In this document: positions 27,401 to 35,439 of the stretch, piece after piece
Layout: each line of letters opens with the position of its first letter
Numbering within the stretch: the first letter of the stretch is position 1
Source of the DNA: Methanobrevibacter wolinii SH
Lineage (GTDB): Archaea > Methanobacteriota > Methanobacteria > Methanobacteriales > Methanobacteriaceae
Direction of reading: 5' to 3'
Length of the DNA: 42,108 bases
Assembly: GCF_000621965.1 (NCBI RefSeq)
Contig: NZ_KK211379.1
Coordinates: 1-42,108, forward strand
Program-made: the position numbers and the translations under genes
The notes under the pieces: generated by a model
The model's input: the letters and a program-made list of their open reading frames with translations, nothing else
The model's database searches: none
What the model was told of the DNA's origin: nothing

Positions 27401-27697
27401 ATTAACAGAATCTTTAGTATCATTACTATTTGTATTTACAGATTGTTCAAGTACAGAACTTGAATTACTAACTGTAGTTGAATTACTCATATCAGACTGT
27501 CCAAGTACAGAACTTGAATTACTAACTGTAGTTGTTGTATTTACATCTGAAACTGTATTATTTACATTAGTCTGAACAGAAGAACTTGATATTACTTGTG
27601 ATGAATTATTATTAACATCAGCAGCGCTTAAAGCACCAATACTAATAAAAACAATAAAAATCATTAACAAGCTAAAATATCTAAATTTCTTCGACAT
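24407..27697 (-). CDS. Pseudomurein-binding surface protein with a four-cysteine domain
   Basis: 1096-aa paralogue of the endoisopeptidase at 19822-23247, with the same signal peptide type (SKKFRYFSLLMIFIVFISIG). Pseudomurein-binding modules start near residues 134, 291 and 472, two Ig-like domains fill about 616-805, and a fourth, more diverged module (about 947-1096) ends the protein. The transglutaminase-like domain is absent. Between the Ig domains and last module, about 809-945, is a domain I do not recognise: VCPICGSTNLFW, WAGNEYDNYGTFPATG, SAEGHIFCADCDADFSC. Two CxxC pairs (near residues 874-877 and 917-920) suggest a zinc ribbon. It could be a wall-active enzyme or only a structural knuckle. 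The second and third 158-aa modules are nearly identical at the DNA level. ATG 27697 follows AGGAGGAAAAA. Confidence 0.8.
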   Translation of the reverse strand: MSKKFRYFSLLMIFIVFISIGALSAADVNNNSSQVISSSSVQTNVNNTVSDVNTTTTVSNSSSVLGQSDMSNSTTVSNSSSVLEQSVNTNSNDTKDSVNKTTLNNQTKVNSLVNSSVSIKSSSTLLKATSTPTSFSISQIVSAAKTVRAYYAANGKLPSTVTIGSVKVCLSQFLYYESRAISQLNSGNTANIAIVRSLSEPSSPNRGDSVNGRLTKSAYVDSATRTYKFILNYNQGPNYSTTTVGRVSYNRLIEAFSAVLDYYGTNKQLPSYVTVKYNSKTTTPTSSTTVSSFTVNQIVTAARTVRAYYAANGKLPSTVTIGSVKVSLSQFLYYESRAISQLNSGNTANIAIVRSLSEPSSPNSGDSVNGRLTKSAYVDSATRTYKFILNYNQGPNYSTTTVGRVSYNRLIEVFSVVLDYYGTNKQLPSYVTVKYNSKTTTPGNIISDNNKTNNTNSSSGNKTNSTVNNKEFTIDQIVSAAKTVKAYYDLNGKLPSTVTIGSVKLSLSQFLYYQSKAISQLNSGNTANIPIISKTFNEPSSPNSGDSISGKLAKSAYVDSATRTYKFILNYNQGPNYSTTTLGRVSYNKLIETFCEVLVYYGNNKALPTSVPVKTTRVGNYTYMVVPSSSKYLSGNVFAITLKDSWDNIVANQKISFKINGIVYTNTTNSKGIAYFVIPELNGNYAINYYYTNSNSRLSSSGSKTISIVNNITSLIGTNLTTTNYSNVKYSVTLKDCYGNAIANQVINFKITGISSIYTAKTNSNGIASIVINLPTGTYTVTYSFAGNSNYPKSNGMSTIIVKNKISSISIDSLIDSANWVKNQYSIISNGTKYTFNKYGVSSDGKYIMAIGRPSASGELSKYGYTFYRSVFYRVCPICGSTNLFWSIFWAGNEYDNYGTFPATGNKEGGSAEGHIFCADCDADFSCIDGLNHVSGSTLALKKLVDTIKVTKSQAYVLLNGSMQNVDIVSSEGKLPTVVNIEGASFSLCQYFYYVCRAISQLSVGNTSAMSFVTFVDEPSNPTSGDSISGASLSKAGYVDSATRTYKYILNNLQGPNYSTTTVGRIPYDNLVKLFTEVLIYYGKNNKLPDSITVNT
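26373..27275 (-). repeat. 474-bp intragenic tandem repeat
   Basis: Two neighbouring pseudomurein-binding modules of the 24407-27697 gene are almost identical in DNA sequence, including synonymous sites, at a period of 474 bases (anchor GGTGTAGTTGTTTTGGAATT at 26373 and 26847). The other modules in the same gene differ much more. This points to recent duplication or gene conversion. Confidence 0.7.
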
Positions 27698-28487
27698 TTT
27701 TTCCTCCTAATAATTTTTTAATATAAAAAATTTTTCTAAAAAATATTTCATACAATCATTAAAAATTAGATATTAATTATAATTATTTAAATAAAAAATT
27801 TCTAGAAATTTAAAATCATCATCTAAAAATAATTTATTAAAAAAATATTAAAGATATTAATTTTTCATGATGAATATTTTTTACTACAATATAATCTTAT
27901 AACATAAATCATATATAAATCTTTTTTTAAACAAATAAGGCTCTAAATCAATACAATAGACTATAAAAGGTATAATATTAATAGAAATAAATAAAATAAC
28001 CAATTTACTATTTAAACATGAAATAAAAAGAGATAATAAAAGGTATATAAAAATAATTTTTAAAATTAAAGTATAGGCTTAAACTAAAAATTCTTATTAG
28101 TTTATAAATAAACTAAAAATAGTTAAATAATAGCAATAAAAAATAAGAGTAAATAAACTTTATAATAGCAAATTAAATAAAAAATCAAGGTTAATAGAAA
28201 AAATAAAAATAATTAAGACAATTTTGAAAAAAGTTCTTAAATTTTTATTTTCAAGAAAAAAATACCTAAAATAATACTAAAAAATTAATATAAAAACTTT
28301 AGAAAATTTAAGAAAATTAATTAAATATTAAATTCTTTTAAGAGTATTTTTTATAAAAATTTAATAATTTAAAATCATAATTTAAAAGTTAATTCAAAAA
28401 TTATGAAAATCTTAAAAAATTTAAACATTAATTCTATAATTAAAATATATATTTAAATTTAATATATATAATAACACTAAGGACATA
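27698..28487. other. Divergent intergenic space between gene 2 and a plus-strand orphan
   Basis: It holds the long leader, promoter and conserved upstream block of the minus-strand gene 2, and on the right the start region of the plus-strand gene at 28488, with a TATA-like TTTAATATATATAATA at about 28457-28472. The remainder is A/T-rich with nothing else recognised. Confidence 0.4.
27895..27928 (-). promoter_or_regulatory. Promoter (BRE/TATA) of the second pseudomurein-binding gene
   Basis: The minus strand has AAAAAAAGATTTATATATGA, the same BRE/TATA as in front of gene 1, with the TATA box at 27908-27921. It is about 210 bases before the ATG, giving a leader of some 190 bases. Similarity with the gene 1 upstream DNA extends right to about 28060. 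Confidence 0.6.
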
Positions 28488-28841
28488 ATGAGGTTAATGG
28501 TTATGGAAACTGTTAGTGAAGTGCTTAAAAGATTCAATCTTTCATTAGATTTACCTCCTGAATTTTTATCCATTGAAGTTGAAGGAGGTTATAATAGATA
28601 TGAAATTGAAGAATCTGATGATGAAGAAGATGAAGACATTAGGGAATATATTAAATATATTTTCACTTCTGATTATCAAAGAAAAAAATCTTATAATGGG
28701 GAGCGTTATATTGAATATATTGCTTTACTTGAGATTACTGTTTTTGATGAAGATTGTTCTGTTGGGGATTATATTCAACCGGCACCAGATCTACCTTCTA
28801 TGGGGCGTATATATACTAAGGATGGAGTCCTAATCACATGA
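28488..28841 (+). CDS. Small acidic protein of unknown function
   Basis: 117 aa from ATG 28488 (AAGGA four bases upstream), or 112 aa from ATG 28503, which has GAGGT eight bases upstream and is equally plausible. I do not recognise it. Visible: an amphipathic N-terminus (VSEVLKRFNLSLDLPPEF), a strongly acidic run (EIEESDDEEDEDIREY), a Tyr-rich middle (YIKYIFTSDY, YIEYIALLEI) and a C-terminal stretch with GDYIQPAPDLPSMGRIY. No signal peptide or membrane segment, so cytoplasmic. Codon use is normal and internal stops are absent, and a good ribosome-binding site supports expression. It is the only plus-strand gene in the surface-protein region and has its own promoter; its link with its neighbours is unknown. 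Confidence 0.6.
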   Translation: MRLMVMETVSEVLKRFNLSLDLPPEFLSIEVEGGYNRYEIEESDDEEDEDIREYIKYIFTSDYQRKKSYNGERYIEYIALLEITVFDEDCSVGDYIQPAPDLPSMGRIYTKDGVLIT

Positions 28842-29071
28842 TTTAATTTTTTTATTGTTTTTTTATATTGTTTCTTTTTCTGTAATTAACAACTAATTAC
28901 ACTTTTTTTATTTCTTTCTTAATTTTTTATGTTGATTTTTTAGGATAGCTATTTCTTTTATTATTATTTTTTTGAGTGGTTCTATTTGTCCACCTTATAT
29001 TATTGAATGAAAGTGTATTAATATATGTGTTTTACTTTTCTTTTGTATCTTAAAAAATCACGATTTAAAAG

Positions 29072-29226
29072 TTAATTCTAAAATTAAGATAATTAGAATA
29101 TTTAAACACATTAAAAATAACATAAAAATTTGAATTATATAATTAAATTAATTCTAAAATTAGAATATTAAACACTTTAATATTAACATAAAATTTGAAT
29201 TATATAATTAAATTAATTCTAAAATT
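29072..29226. repeat. Three-copy direct repeat containing a palindrome
   Basis: TTAATTCTAAAATTA begins at 29072, 29148 and 29213. In the last two copies it extends to TTCTAAAATTAGAA, an inverted repeat (TTCTAA/TTAGAA), and the 65-base unit between them is nearly identical; the first copy is degenerate. It lies between convergent transcripts. Confidence 0.65.
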
Positions 29227-29524
29227 AGAATATTAAACAAAACAAAATTAAAGAAAAAATTCACTAAAAAACTATTTTACTTAAAAATTTAAATTTTTAA
29301 AAATAATTTAACTTAAATTAGATAAGAAGAATAATAAAAAAGCAAGAAAAGTTAATAATGAAAAAAAATCTGTAAATAATGAAAATAAATCAAAAAAATA
29401 AACTAAAATTAGTAAGAAATAATAAAAAATCATCAAAATTAGTAAAAATCAAGAAAAAACAGAAAAATAATAAAAATAAATTAAAAACAATGAAAAATAT
29501 TAAAAAAATTAAATTAAGAAATAA

Positions 29525-29576
29525 TTTAGAAGTAAAAGAACTTCTAAACTATTTATATTGATAGAAAATCTATCAA
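29525..29576 (-). terminator. Double hairpin after the third pseudomurein-binding gene
   Basis: Going away from the stop codon on the minus strand, a 7-bp stem (TTGATAG 29558-29564 with CTATCAA 29570-29576) is followed by a perfect 9-bp stem (TTTAGAAGT 29525-29533 with ACTTCTAAA 29540-29548), then T-rich sequence. The first hairpin begins 19 bases after the stop. Confidence 0.6.
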
Positions 29577-29594
29577 TTCCCATTATATATCTAA

Positions 29595-32500
29595 TTAGAA
29601 TGGTAAATTGGTATATCTGTTATATATTGTTGCAGTATTTGTATTCCAATTATTAATGGAACCAAATGTATTTCTTGTAGAAATACAATCTGCAGAATAC
29701 CATTGACCATTTACATATACTTCAGTCCAAACATGACCATACCAACCATCTGTAAATTGACAGTAACCGTGAACATAACGTATAGTTACTCCAACAGCAC
29801 GACACATAGCAACATAAAGGTTAGATTGATCACAACAATTACCACTTCTTTTAGTTAAAGTTAAAGCTGCACCTTGTTGGGAATTATAATAATAATCATA
29901 TACGACATTATCTCTTACCCAATTAAACATAGCAACAGCCTTATCATAATCTGAACTAAGACCAGAAGTTAAACTTACTGCAAGAGCAGTAATAGATGAG
30001 GTATCCTCATCACTTGTTGTATCAATAGCAGTATAACTTGGAAGTTGTTTATTCTCACCATAATATGCAAGAACTCTACTAAATGCTTCAATTAAAGCAT
30101 TATATGAAACTTTTCCAACAGTTGTAGTGGAATAGTTAGGACCTTGTCCATTTTCTAATATGAATTTATAAGTCCTACTTGCAGAGTCAACATATCCTGA
30201 TTTATTTAAATTAGCACTAATTGAATCTCCCATATCTGGGCTTGATGGTTCATCTAATGAACCAATAACTGGAATATCTCTCCAGTTGTTAGTGTTAATT
30301 TGTGCAATAGCTCTAGACTCATAATATAAGAATTGAGCTAAGGTACATTTATATGAACCAATAGTTACACTACTTGGTAATTTTTTATTTTTAGCATAAT
30401 ATTCTTTAACTACTTTTGCAGCACTAATAACCTGGTTAATTGTTATGGTTTTACCTGTAGTATTAGTATTACCATTACTATGAGCAGTAGTTTGTTTACC
30501 TGATATTACAGTAAGATAATCTGGTAATTTTTTATTTGAAAGATAGTAATCAAGAGCAACACTAAATGCTTCAGTAAGAGTATTAAATGATACTCTATTA
30601 AGTGTAGTTGTTGAGTAGTTAGGAGCTTGCATATAATTTAATATAAATTTATAAGTCCTACTTGCTGAATCAACATATCCTGATTTATTTAAATTACCAC
30701 TAATTGTATCTCCCAAATTAGGATTACTTGCTGAATCAACTGAAGAAATAATAGGTACATTAGCCATATTATTTGTATTAATTTGTGCAATAGCTCTAGA
30801 TGCATAATATAAGTATTGAGCTATAGTAACTTTAGTTGAACCAATAGTAACAGTTGATGGAAGAGAACCATGAGCTGCATAATATGCTTTAACTGTTTTT
30901 GCAGCATTGATAATCTGATTAATAGTTAAATATGTAGCTGGTTTATTATTAATAGTAATTTTTTTACTAATTGAATTACCATTATATATGTTATTTCCAA
31001 CAATGCTTACATTAACAGTATATGTTCCTTGGTTTAAACTGTATGCAACTTTAGCATTACCATTTGAATCAGTTTTAACTGTATAAAGTTTTCCTGCAAT
31101 AGTAATATTAACATATTGATTTACAATTTTTTTACCAAGATTATCATATACACTAATATTATAGTATCCAGTTTTACTGGTAGTTGTAAGGTCATTTGCT
31201 TTTATAACATAAGATAATTTTTTAACTACTATTTTTCCAGTTGAATTAGAACTATAACGGTAGTTATCACCATTAAAGTTAAAACTTACAGTATAAGTTC
31301 CAGGAGTTAAATTAATTACATATTGTGCTTTACCATTACTGTCTGTAACTAATTTGTAAATAGAATTACCAATTTTAAGATAAACTTCTTTATTAGCTAA
31401 AGCATTACCTTTGAAATCTTTTAATACAATAACAAATTTAGATCCATCACTATAATACATAGTTATATTTGAAGCTGATATACTTGGATTTGTTTTAGTA
31501 ACTTTAATTACTGCAGATCCATTAGAGCCATTATAATGTTCTTCACCAGCAAAGATATAAGTTATATTATAAGTTCTGTCTCCTATTAAGTTAATTTGAA
31601 TTTTTGCAATTCCATTAGAGTCAGTTACAACATCATAGTTTACACCAAGAATTGTGAATCTAACTTTTTTATTTGCAAGAACTTTACCATTTTCATCTTT
31701 TAATACAACTGTATAGTAAGTTCCAGTACCACCAATTATTGTAGTATTTTTACCAATAATTGTAGTATTGTAAACACCTGTAATATTATCAGAAGTATTA
31801 CCCTCCATACTGCTTATACCACCATTTAAGGTAGTAGAGTTGATAAAGTTTGTATAACCATATCTAAAGTATGAGACACCAGAAGCACCACCATTTAATG
31901 CATTTTGAGCATCAGTTTTTAATTCAGATGCACTTAATTTAGTGACATCATCATCAGATTTGTATGATTGCAATACAGTCCATACTTGTGCAGTGCCTGA
32001 ATGTGCTTTGAAGTAAGCAGTAGTTGATTTAATCCATGAACTACTTGCTTTGTAGTTGCCTTTATAAACCATAGGCATGAGAATATCCACAATTTTTCCT
32101 AACTGATTGGAATCTTGACCATAATAATAAACATTTTGAGTAGTCTCTGGCATTATAATTGCAGCAACTTTAATATTAGGGTTAACTAATTTAACTGAGT
32201 TAGTTAACATTTTAGTAAATAATGTAATAGAAGATGTTCCATTAGCATAATTATAAGCATTTCCTCCAAATCTTAAATAATCTAAAGCAATACCAGTTAC
32301 ACCAGTTATTTTAGCATAAGATATAGCTTCATTTATTTTTTTAGTCCAATAAGCTTGGCCACAAGTTGAAGGGTTTACCCAATTACCATCATAGAAACAT
32401 TGCATCCAAATATATACATTAATATTATATTTTCTTGCATTTGCAATGAAATTTGTTACTGCAGAAGTTCCGTATTTTTCAATAGCATAATAGTTTAAGA

Positions 32501-34235
32501 AAATATTACCTATATGATTTGAAGCAAGTGTAGCTAAATTTACATTGTTCATATCACTTCCAAATACAAAAATTGAAAATGTATTACTATTCTTTGAACT
32601 TGAATTTCCAAGAACATTAATCTTTGAAGATTTAGAAGATCCTTGATAATTATTATTACCTCCAAAAGAAGAGGTTATAGTATAACTACCTGAATTTAAA
32701 TTAATAACAAAACTAGCAACTCCTTTTGCATCAGTTGTTGCATAATAAACAGTGTTAATACCACTTATTTTAAACTGAACTTTCTGATTAGCAAGGATTT
32801 TACCAGATGCATCTTTAAGAACAACACTATATTTATCACCATTTTTATAAACATTACTAGAGTTTACAGTGATAGTAGTAGTTTTTTTAATATTTGCATT
32901 GTTATTAATTGCTACACTAGAAGGTAAACGGTTATTACTACCATAAGATACAAGTACATCAGCAAAAGCTCTAATTAAATTATTATATGAAACTCTTCCA
33001 AGAGTAGTTGTTGAATAATTAGGACCTTGATTATAATTTAATATAAATTTATAAGTCCTAGTAGCTGAATCAACATATCCAGATTTAGCTAAATTACCAC
33101 TATTAACATTACCTAAATTTGGGCTAGAAGGTTCATTTAAACTTTTGACAATAGCAATATTTGCTTTATTACCAGAGTTTAATTGACTAATAGCTTTAGA
33201 TTCATAATATAAGAATTGAGCTAAAGTAACTTTAACTGAACCAATAGTAACAGTAGAAGGTAATTTACCATTAGCTGCATAATAATTTTTAACAACTTTA
33301 GCAGCGGCAATGATTTGATTAATACTTACAGAACTAACTGGATTTGTACCTGCAGTGGTTTTAGAACCATATTTAAGAGTTAAATAATCAGGTAATTTAT
33401 TGTTAGATCCATAATAATCAAGAGCAACACTAAATGCTTCAATTAATCTATTATAAGATACTCTTTTAAGAGTAGTTGTTGAATAGTTAGGACCTTGTAA
33501 ATAATTTAATATGAATTTATAAGTCCTAGTAGCTGAATCAACATATGCGGATTTAGTAAATTTACCACTTACTGAATCACCCATATTTGGGCTAGAAGGT
33601 TCATCCATAGATCTAATAATAGCAATATTTGCTTTATTACCAGAGTTTAATTGACTAATAGCTTTAGATTCATAATATAAGAATTGAGCTAAAGTAACTT
33701 TAACTGAACCAATAGTAACAGTAGAAGGTAATTTACCATTAGCTGCATAATAATTTTTAACAACTTTAGCAGCACTAATAATTTGACTAATACTAAAAGT
33801 ATTAGAGTTTGCAGAACCTGCAGCTTTATTAACTGTAGGTTTTACACTTGTATTTGCTTTAATAGTATTAGAAGTATTATTTACTTTAGTAGTAGTATTT
33901 ACTGAATTATTATCTATAGTAGAACTACTATTATTATTAGTAACTGATGTACTATTTACTGTACTGGAAACATTTCTACTTGAAGCATCCCCAGTATTAT
34001 TATAATCATCTGAAACAGTTGCAGATAAATTATTTGCACTTCCAATAGTAGATGTATTTAAATCTATTGAATTTGTACTTTCATTATCATAAACATTTTG
34101 AACTGAATCTTGAACCGAAGAATTTGACATGCTAACTGCAGTTCCATTGTCTACATCAGTAGCAGAAACTGCACCAATGCATAATATGACAGTAAGAACT
34201 AGAAGTAAGCTAAAATATCTAAATTTCTTCGACAT
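29595..34235 (-). CDS. Bifunctional-looking pseudomurein hydrolase: glycoside-hydrolase-like plus endoisopeptidase domains
   Basis: 1546 aa from ATG 34235, which follows AGGAGGCGAAAA and matches the SKKFRYFSLL start of its paralogues; an in-frame ATG at 34253 would place the ribosome-binding site inside the gene. Order: signal peptide; pseudomurein-binding modules at about 145-300 and 302-450; an Ig-like domain; a TIM-barrel glycoside-hydrolase-like domain (about 550-795) with VYIWMQCFYDG, GIALDYLRFGG near 650 and ILMPMVYKG; three Ig-like domains (about 815-1093); two further binding modules; and a transglutaminase-like end with C1467, H1501 and D1516. The barrel resembles the DUF4015/GHL10-type putative glycosidases. 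Thus one polypeptide could cut both the peptide cross-links and the glycan of pseudomurein; the glycosidase activity is inference. Many Asn-x-Ser/Thr sites suggest a glycosylated surface protein. Confidence 0.85.
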   Translation of the reverse strand: MSKKFRYFSLLLVLTVILCIGAVSATDVDNGTAVSMSNSSVQDSVQNVYDNESTNSIDLNTSTIGSANNLSATVSDDYNNTGDASSRNVSSTVNSTSVTNNNSSSTIDNNSVNTTTKVNNTSNTIKANTSVKPTVNKAAGSANSNTFSISQIISAAKVVKNYYAANGKLPSTVTIGSVKVTLAQFLYYESKAISQLNSGNKANIAIIRSMDEPSSPNMGDSVSGKFTKSAYVDSATRTYKFILNYLQGPNYSTTTLKRVSYNRLIEAFSVALDYYGSNNKLPDYLTLKYGSKTTAGTNPVSSVSINQIIAAAKVVKNYYAANGKLPSTVTIGSVKVTLAQFLYYESKAISQLNSGNKANIAIVKSLNEPSSPNLGNVNSGNLAKSGYVDSATRTYKFILNYNQGPNYSTTTLGRVSYNNLIRAFADVLVSYGSNNRLPSSVAINNNANIKKTTTITVNSSNVYKNGDKYSVVLKDASGKILANQKVQFKISGINTVYYATTDAKGVASFVINLNSGSYTITSSFGGNNNYQGSSKSSKINVLGNSSSKNSNTFSIFVFGSDMNNVNLATLASNHIGNIFLNYYAIEKYGTSAVTNFIANARKYNINVYIWMQCFYDGNWVNPSTCGQAYWTKKINEAISYAKITGVTGIALDYLRFGGNAYNYANGTSSITLFTKMLTNSVKLVNPNIKVAAIIMPETTQNVYYYGQDSNQLGKIVDILMPMVYKGNYKASSSWIKSTTAYFKAHSGTAQVWTVLQSYKSDDDVTKLSASELKTDAQNALNGGASGVSYFRYGYTNFINSTTLNGGISSMEGNTSDNITGVYNTTIIGKNTTIIGGTGTYYTVVLKDENGKVLANKKVRFTILGVNYDVVTDSNGIAKIQINLIGDRTYNITYIFAGEEHYNGSNGSAVIKVTKTNPSISASNITMYYSDGSKFVIVLKDFKGNALANKEVYLKIGNSIYKLVTDSNGKAQYVINLTPGTYTVSFNFNGDNYRYSSNSTGKIVVKKLSYVIKANDLTTTSKTGYYNISVYDNLGKKIVNQYVNITIAGKLYTVKTDSNGNAKVAYSLNQGTYTVNVSIVGNNIYNGNSISKKITINNKPATYLTINQIINAAKTVKAYYAAHGSLPSTVTIGSTKVTIAQYLYYASRAIAQINTNNMANVPIISSVDSASNPNLGDTISGNLNKSGYVDSASRTYKFILNYMQAPNYSTTTLNRVSFNTLTEAFSVALDYYLSNKKLPDYLTVISGKQTTAHSNGNTNTTGKTITINQVISAAKVVKEYYAKNKKLPSSVTIGSYKCTLAQFLYYESRAIAQINTNNWRDIPVIGSLDEPSSPDMGDSISANLNKSGYVDSASRTYKFILENGQGPNYSTTTVGKVSYNALIEAFSRVLAYYGENKQLPSYTAIDTTSDEDTSSITALAVSLTSGLSSDYDKAVAMFNWVRDNVVYDYYYNSQQGAALTLTKRSGNCCDQSNLYVAMCRAVGVTIRYVHGYCQFTDGWYGHVWTEVYVNGQWYSADCISTRNTFGSINNWNTNTATIYNRYTNLPF

Positions 34236-34435
34236 TTTTCGCCTCCTATTCAAATTTTAAAATTATGTCTAAATAACTTAGACTTTTAAAAATCATATCA
34301 AAAAATAAAAATCTATAATATTATAGATAGAAAAAAATTATAAAATCAAACACTCTATATTCATGAAAATTTTATAAACATCATAATATAATAAAAATTT
34401 ATTAATAATTTATAATTTTTAAAACTCATGGATTA

Positions 34436-34470
34436 ATAGAAATAATTTCATATATAAATCTAAGTAAAAA
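34436..34470 (-). promoter_or_regulatory. Promoter (TATA) of the third pseudomurein-binding gene
   Basis: The minus strand reads GATTTATATATGA (34448-34460), the same 13-base core as the promoters at 23369-23382 and 27908-27921, although the flanks here differ. It is about 215 bases before the ATG, implying a leader of about 190 bases as in gene 2. Confidence 0.55.
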
Positions 34471-35276
34471 ATTGTATATAAAGGTTATGATTAAGAAATA
34501 AAGCATAAATCTATTTGTATTAGCCAAAAATAGCACAATACTATTAAAAATAATTAAAATAAGACAAAAATACAATAAAATCAATATAAAAACTTAAAAT
34601 TAATCTCATTTAAAATTCAAGTAATACATAGTTTTAAAACTTAAATAGTTACATAAAATAAGTATTATATTAAAATAAGATGAAATTAAGGTTTAATCTA
34701 TAAAAATAAGATTATCTACTTGTATGATATAAATATTTGGACATTCTAAAATATTTGTTTTATCATAACTCCGATTTAATCGAATATACAATTTTTATAA
34801 AAAATAGTATGAAAATTAATAAAAAATTAAAAAATTTTACTTAAAAAAATAAGTACAAATAAATATGTAATTAAACAATTATCAAATTTAGTAGAAATTA
34901 TTATATTAATAAATAAAAGAATTTTATTAATAAATTATTAAAATAATTAAAAATAAAATATAAATTTAATAATATATATTATAAATTTAAAATAAAAATT
35001 AAACAAAGTTAAAGATAATTATAATATTATAATAATATACTATATTAAAAAAACAATTAATATAAGATTAAACTGTTTAATATAAACTGTATTTTTATAA
35101 TAATTTTAAATCTTAATTATATAAGATATAAATCTCAGTAAAAAAATAAACATTAATGTTAAAAATTATATAATAAACCACATAATAACAATTAACTTTT
35201 TATCCATTGTATTATTAATTAATATTAAAAAATCATACAATAAAACACATAATAATAACTAACTTATATCCAAATA

Positions 35277-35390
35277 TATATCAGTTAAACATCACAATAA
35301 ACCACCCAATAATAATCAAATTATAACCAATTATATATCAGTTAAACATCACAATAAACCACCCAATAATAATCAAATTATAGCCACTTA
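35277..35390. repeat. 57-bp tandem repeat upstream of the channel gene
   Basis: The unit contains TCAGTTAAACATCACAATAA followed by ACCACCCAATAATAATCAAA. Copies start at about 35277 and 35334 and differ at only a few bases. Related but decayed copies (CCACATAATAACAATTAAC, AACACATAATAATAACTAAC) precede them from about 35175. The array ends about 50 bases before the channel gene and so lies at its promoter. Confidence 0.7.
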
Positions 35391-35439
35391 TATTATTAAT
35401 AAATCATATAATAAAGCTAATTTTAAAGAGGAAAGATAT

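Larger units (their letters stand above)
28842..29594. other. Intergenic space between convergent genes
   Basis: Left part (28842-29030) is T-rich on the plus strand with runs such as TTTTTTTATTGTTTTTTTAT just after the stop of the small acidic gene, a likely terminator for it. A three-copy palindromic repeat (29072-29226) and two hairpins ending the minus-strand gene 3 (29525-29576) follow. The A-rich stretch 29240-29520 mirrors the T-rich trailers of the other two pseudomurein-binding genes; an apparent Lys/Asn-only frame there is an artefact. Confidence 0.45.
34236..35439. other. Long divergent intergenic space with decayed tandem repeats
   Basis: About 1.2 kb between the minus-strand gene 3 and the plus-strand channel gene. 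Left third: leader and promoter of gene 3. Middle (34500-35150): A/T-rich, nothing recognised. Right (about 35160-35390): two good and at least two decayed copies of a 57-bp repeat. The channel gene's GAGGAAA ribosome-binding site is at 35429-35435. Confidence 0.45.

Noticed and set aside
29379-29561. Plus-strand 60-aa open frame made of Lys, Asn, Leu and Ile
   Set aside because: It arises from an A-rich trailer with few T, has no ribosome-binding site and overlaps the terminator hairpins of the minus-strand gene.
34236-34253. Upstream ATG at 34253 for the third pseudomurein-binding gene
   Set aside because: It would turn the AGGAGG ribosome-binding site into codons and add six residues absent from both paralogues; ATG 34235 is preferred.
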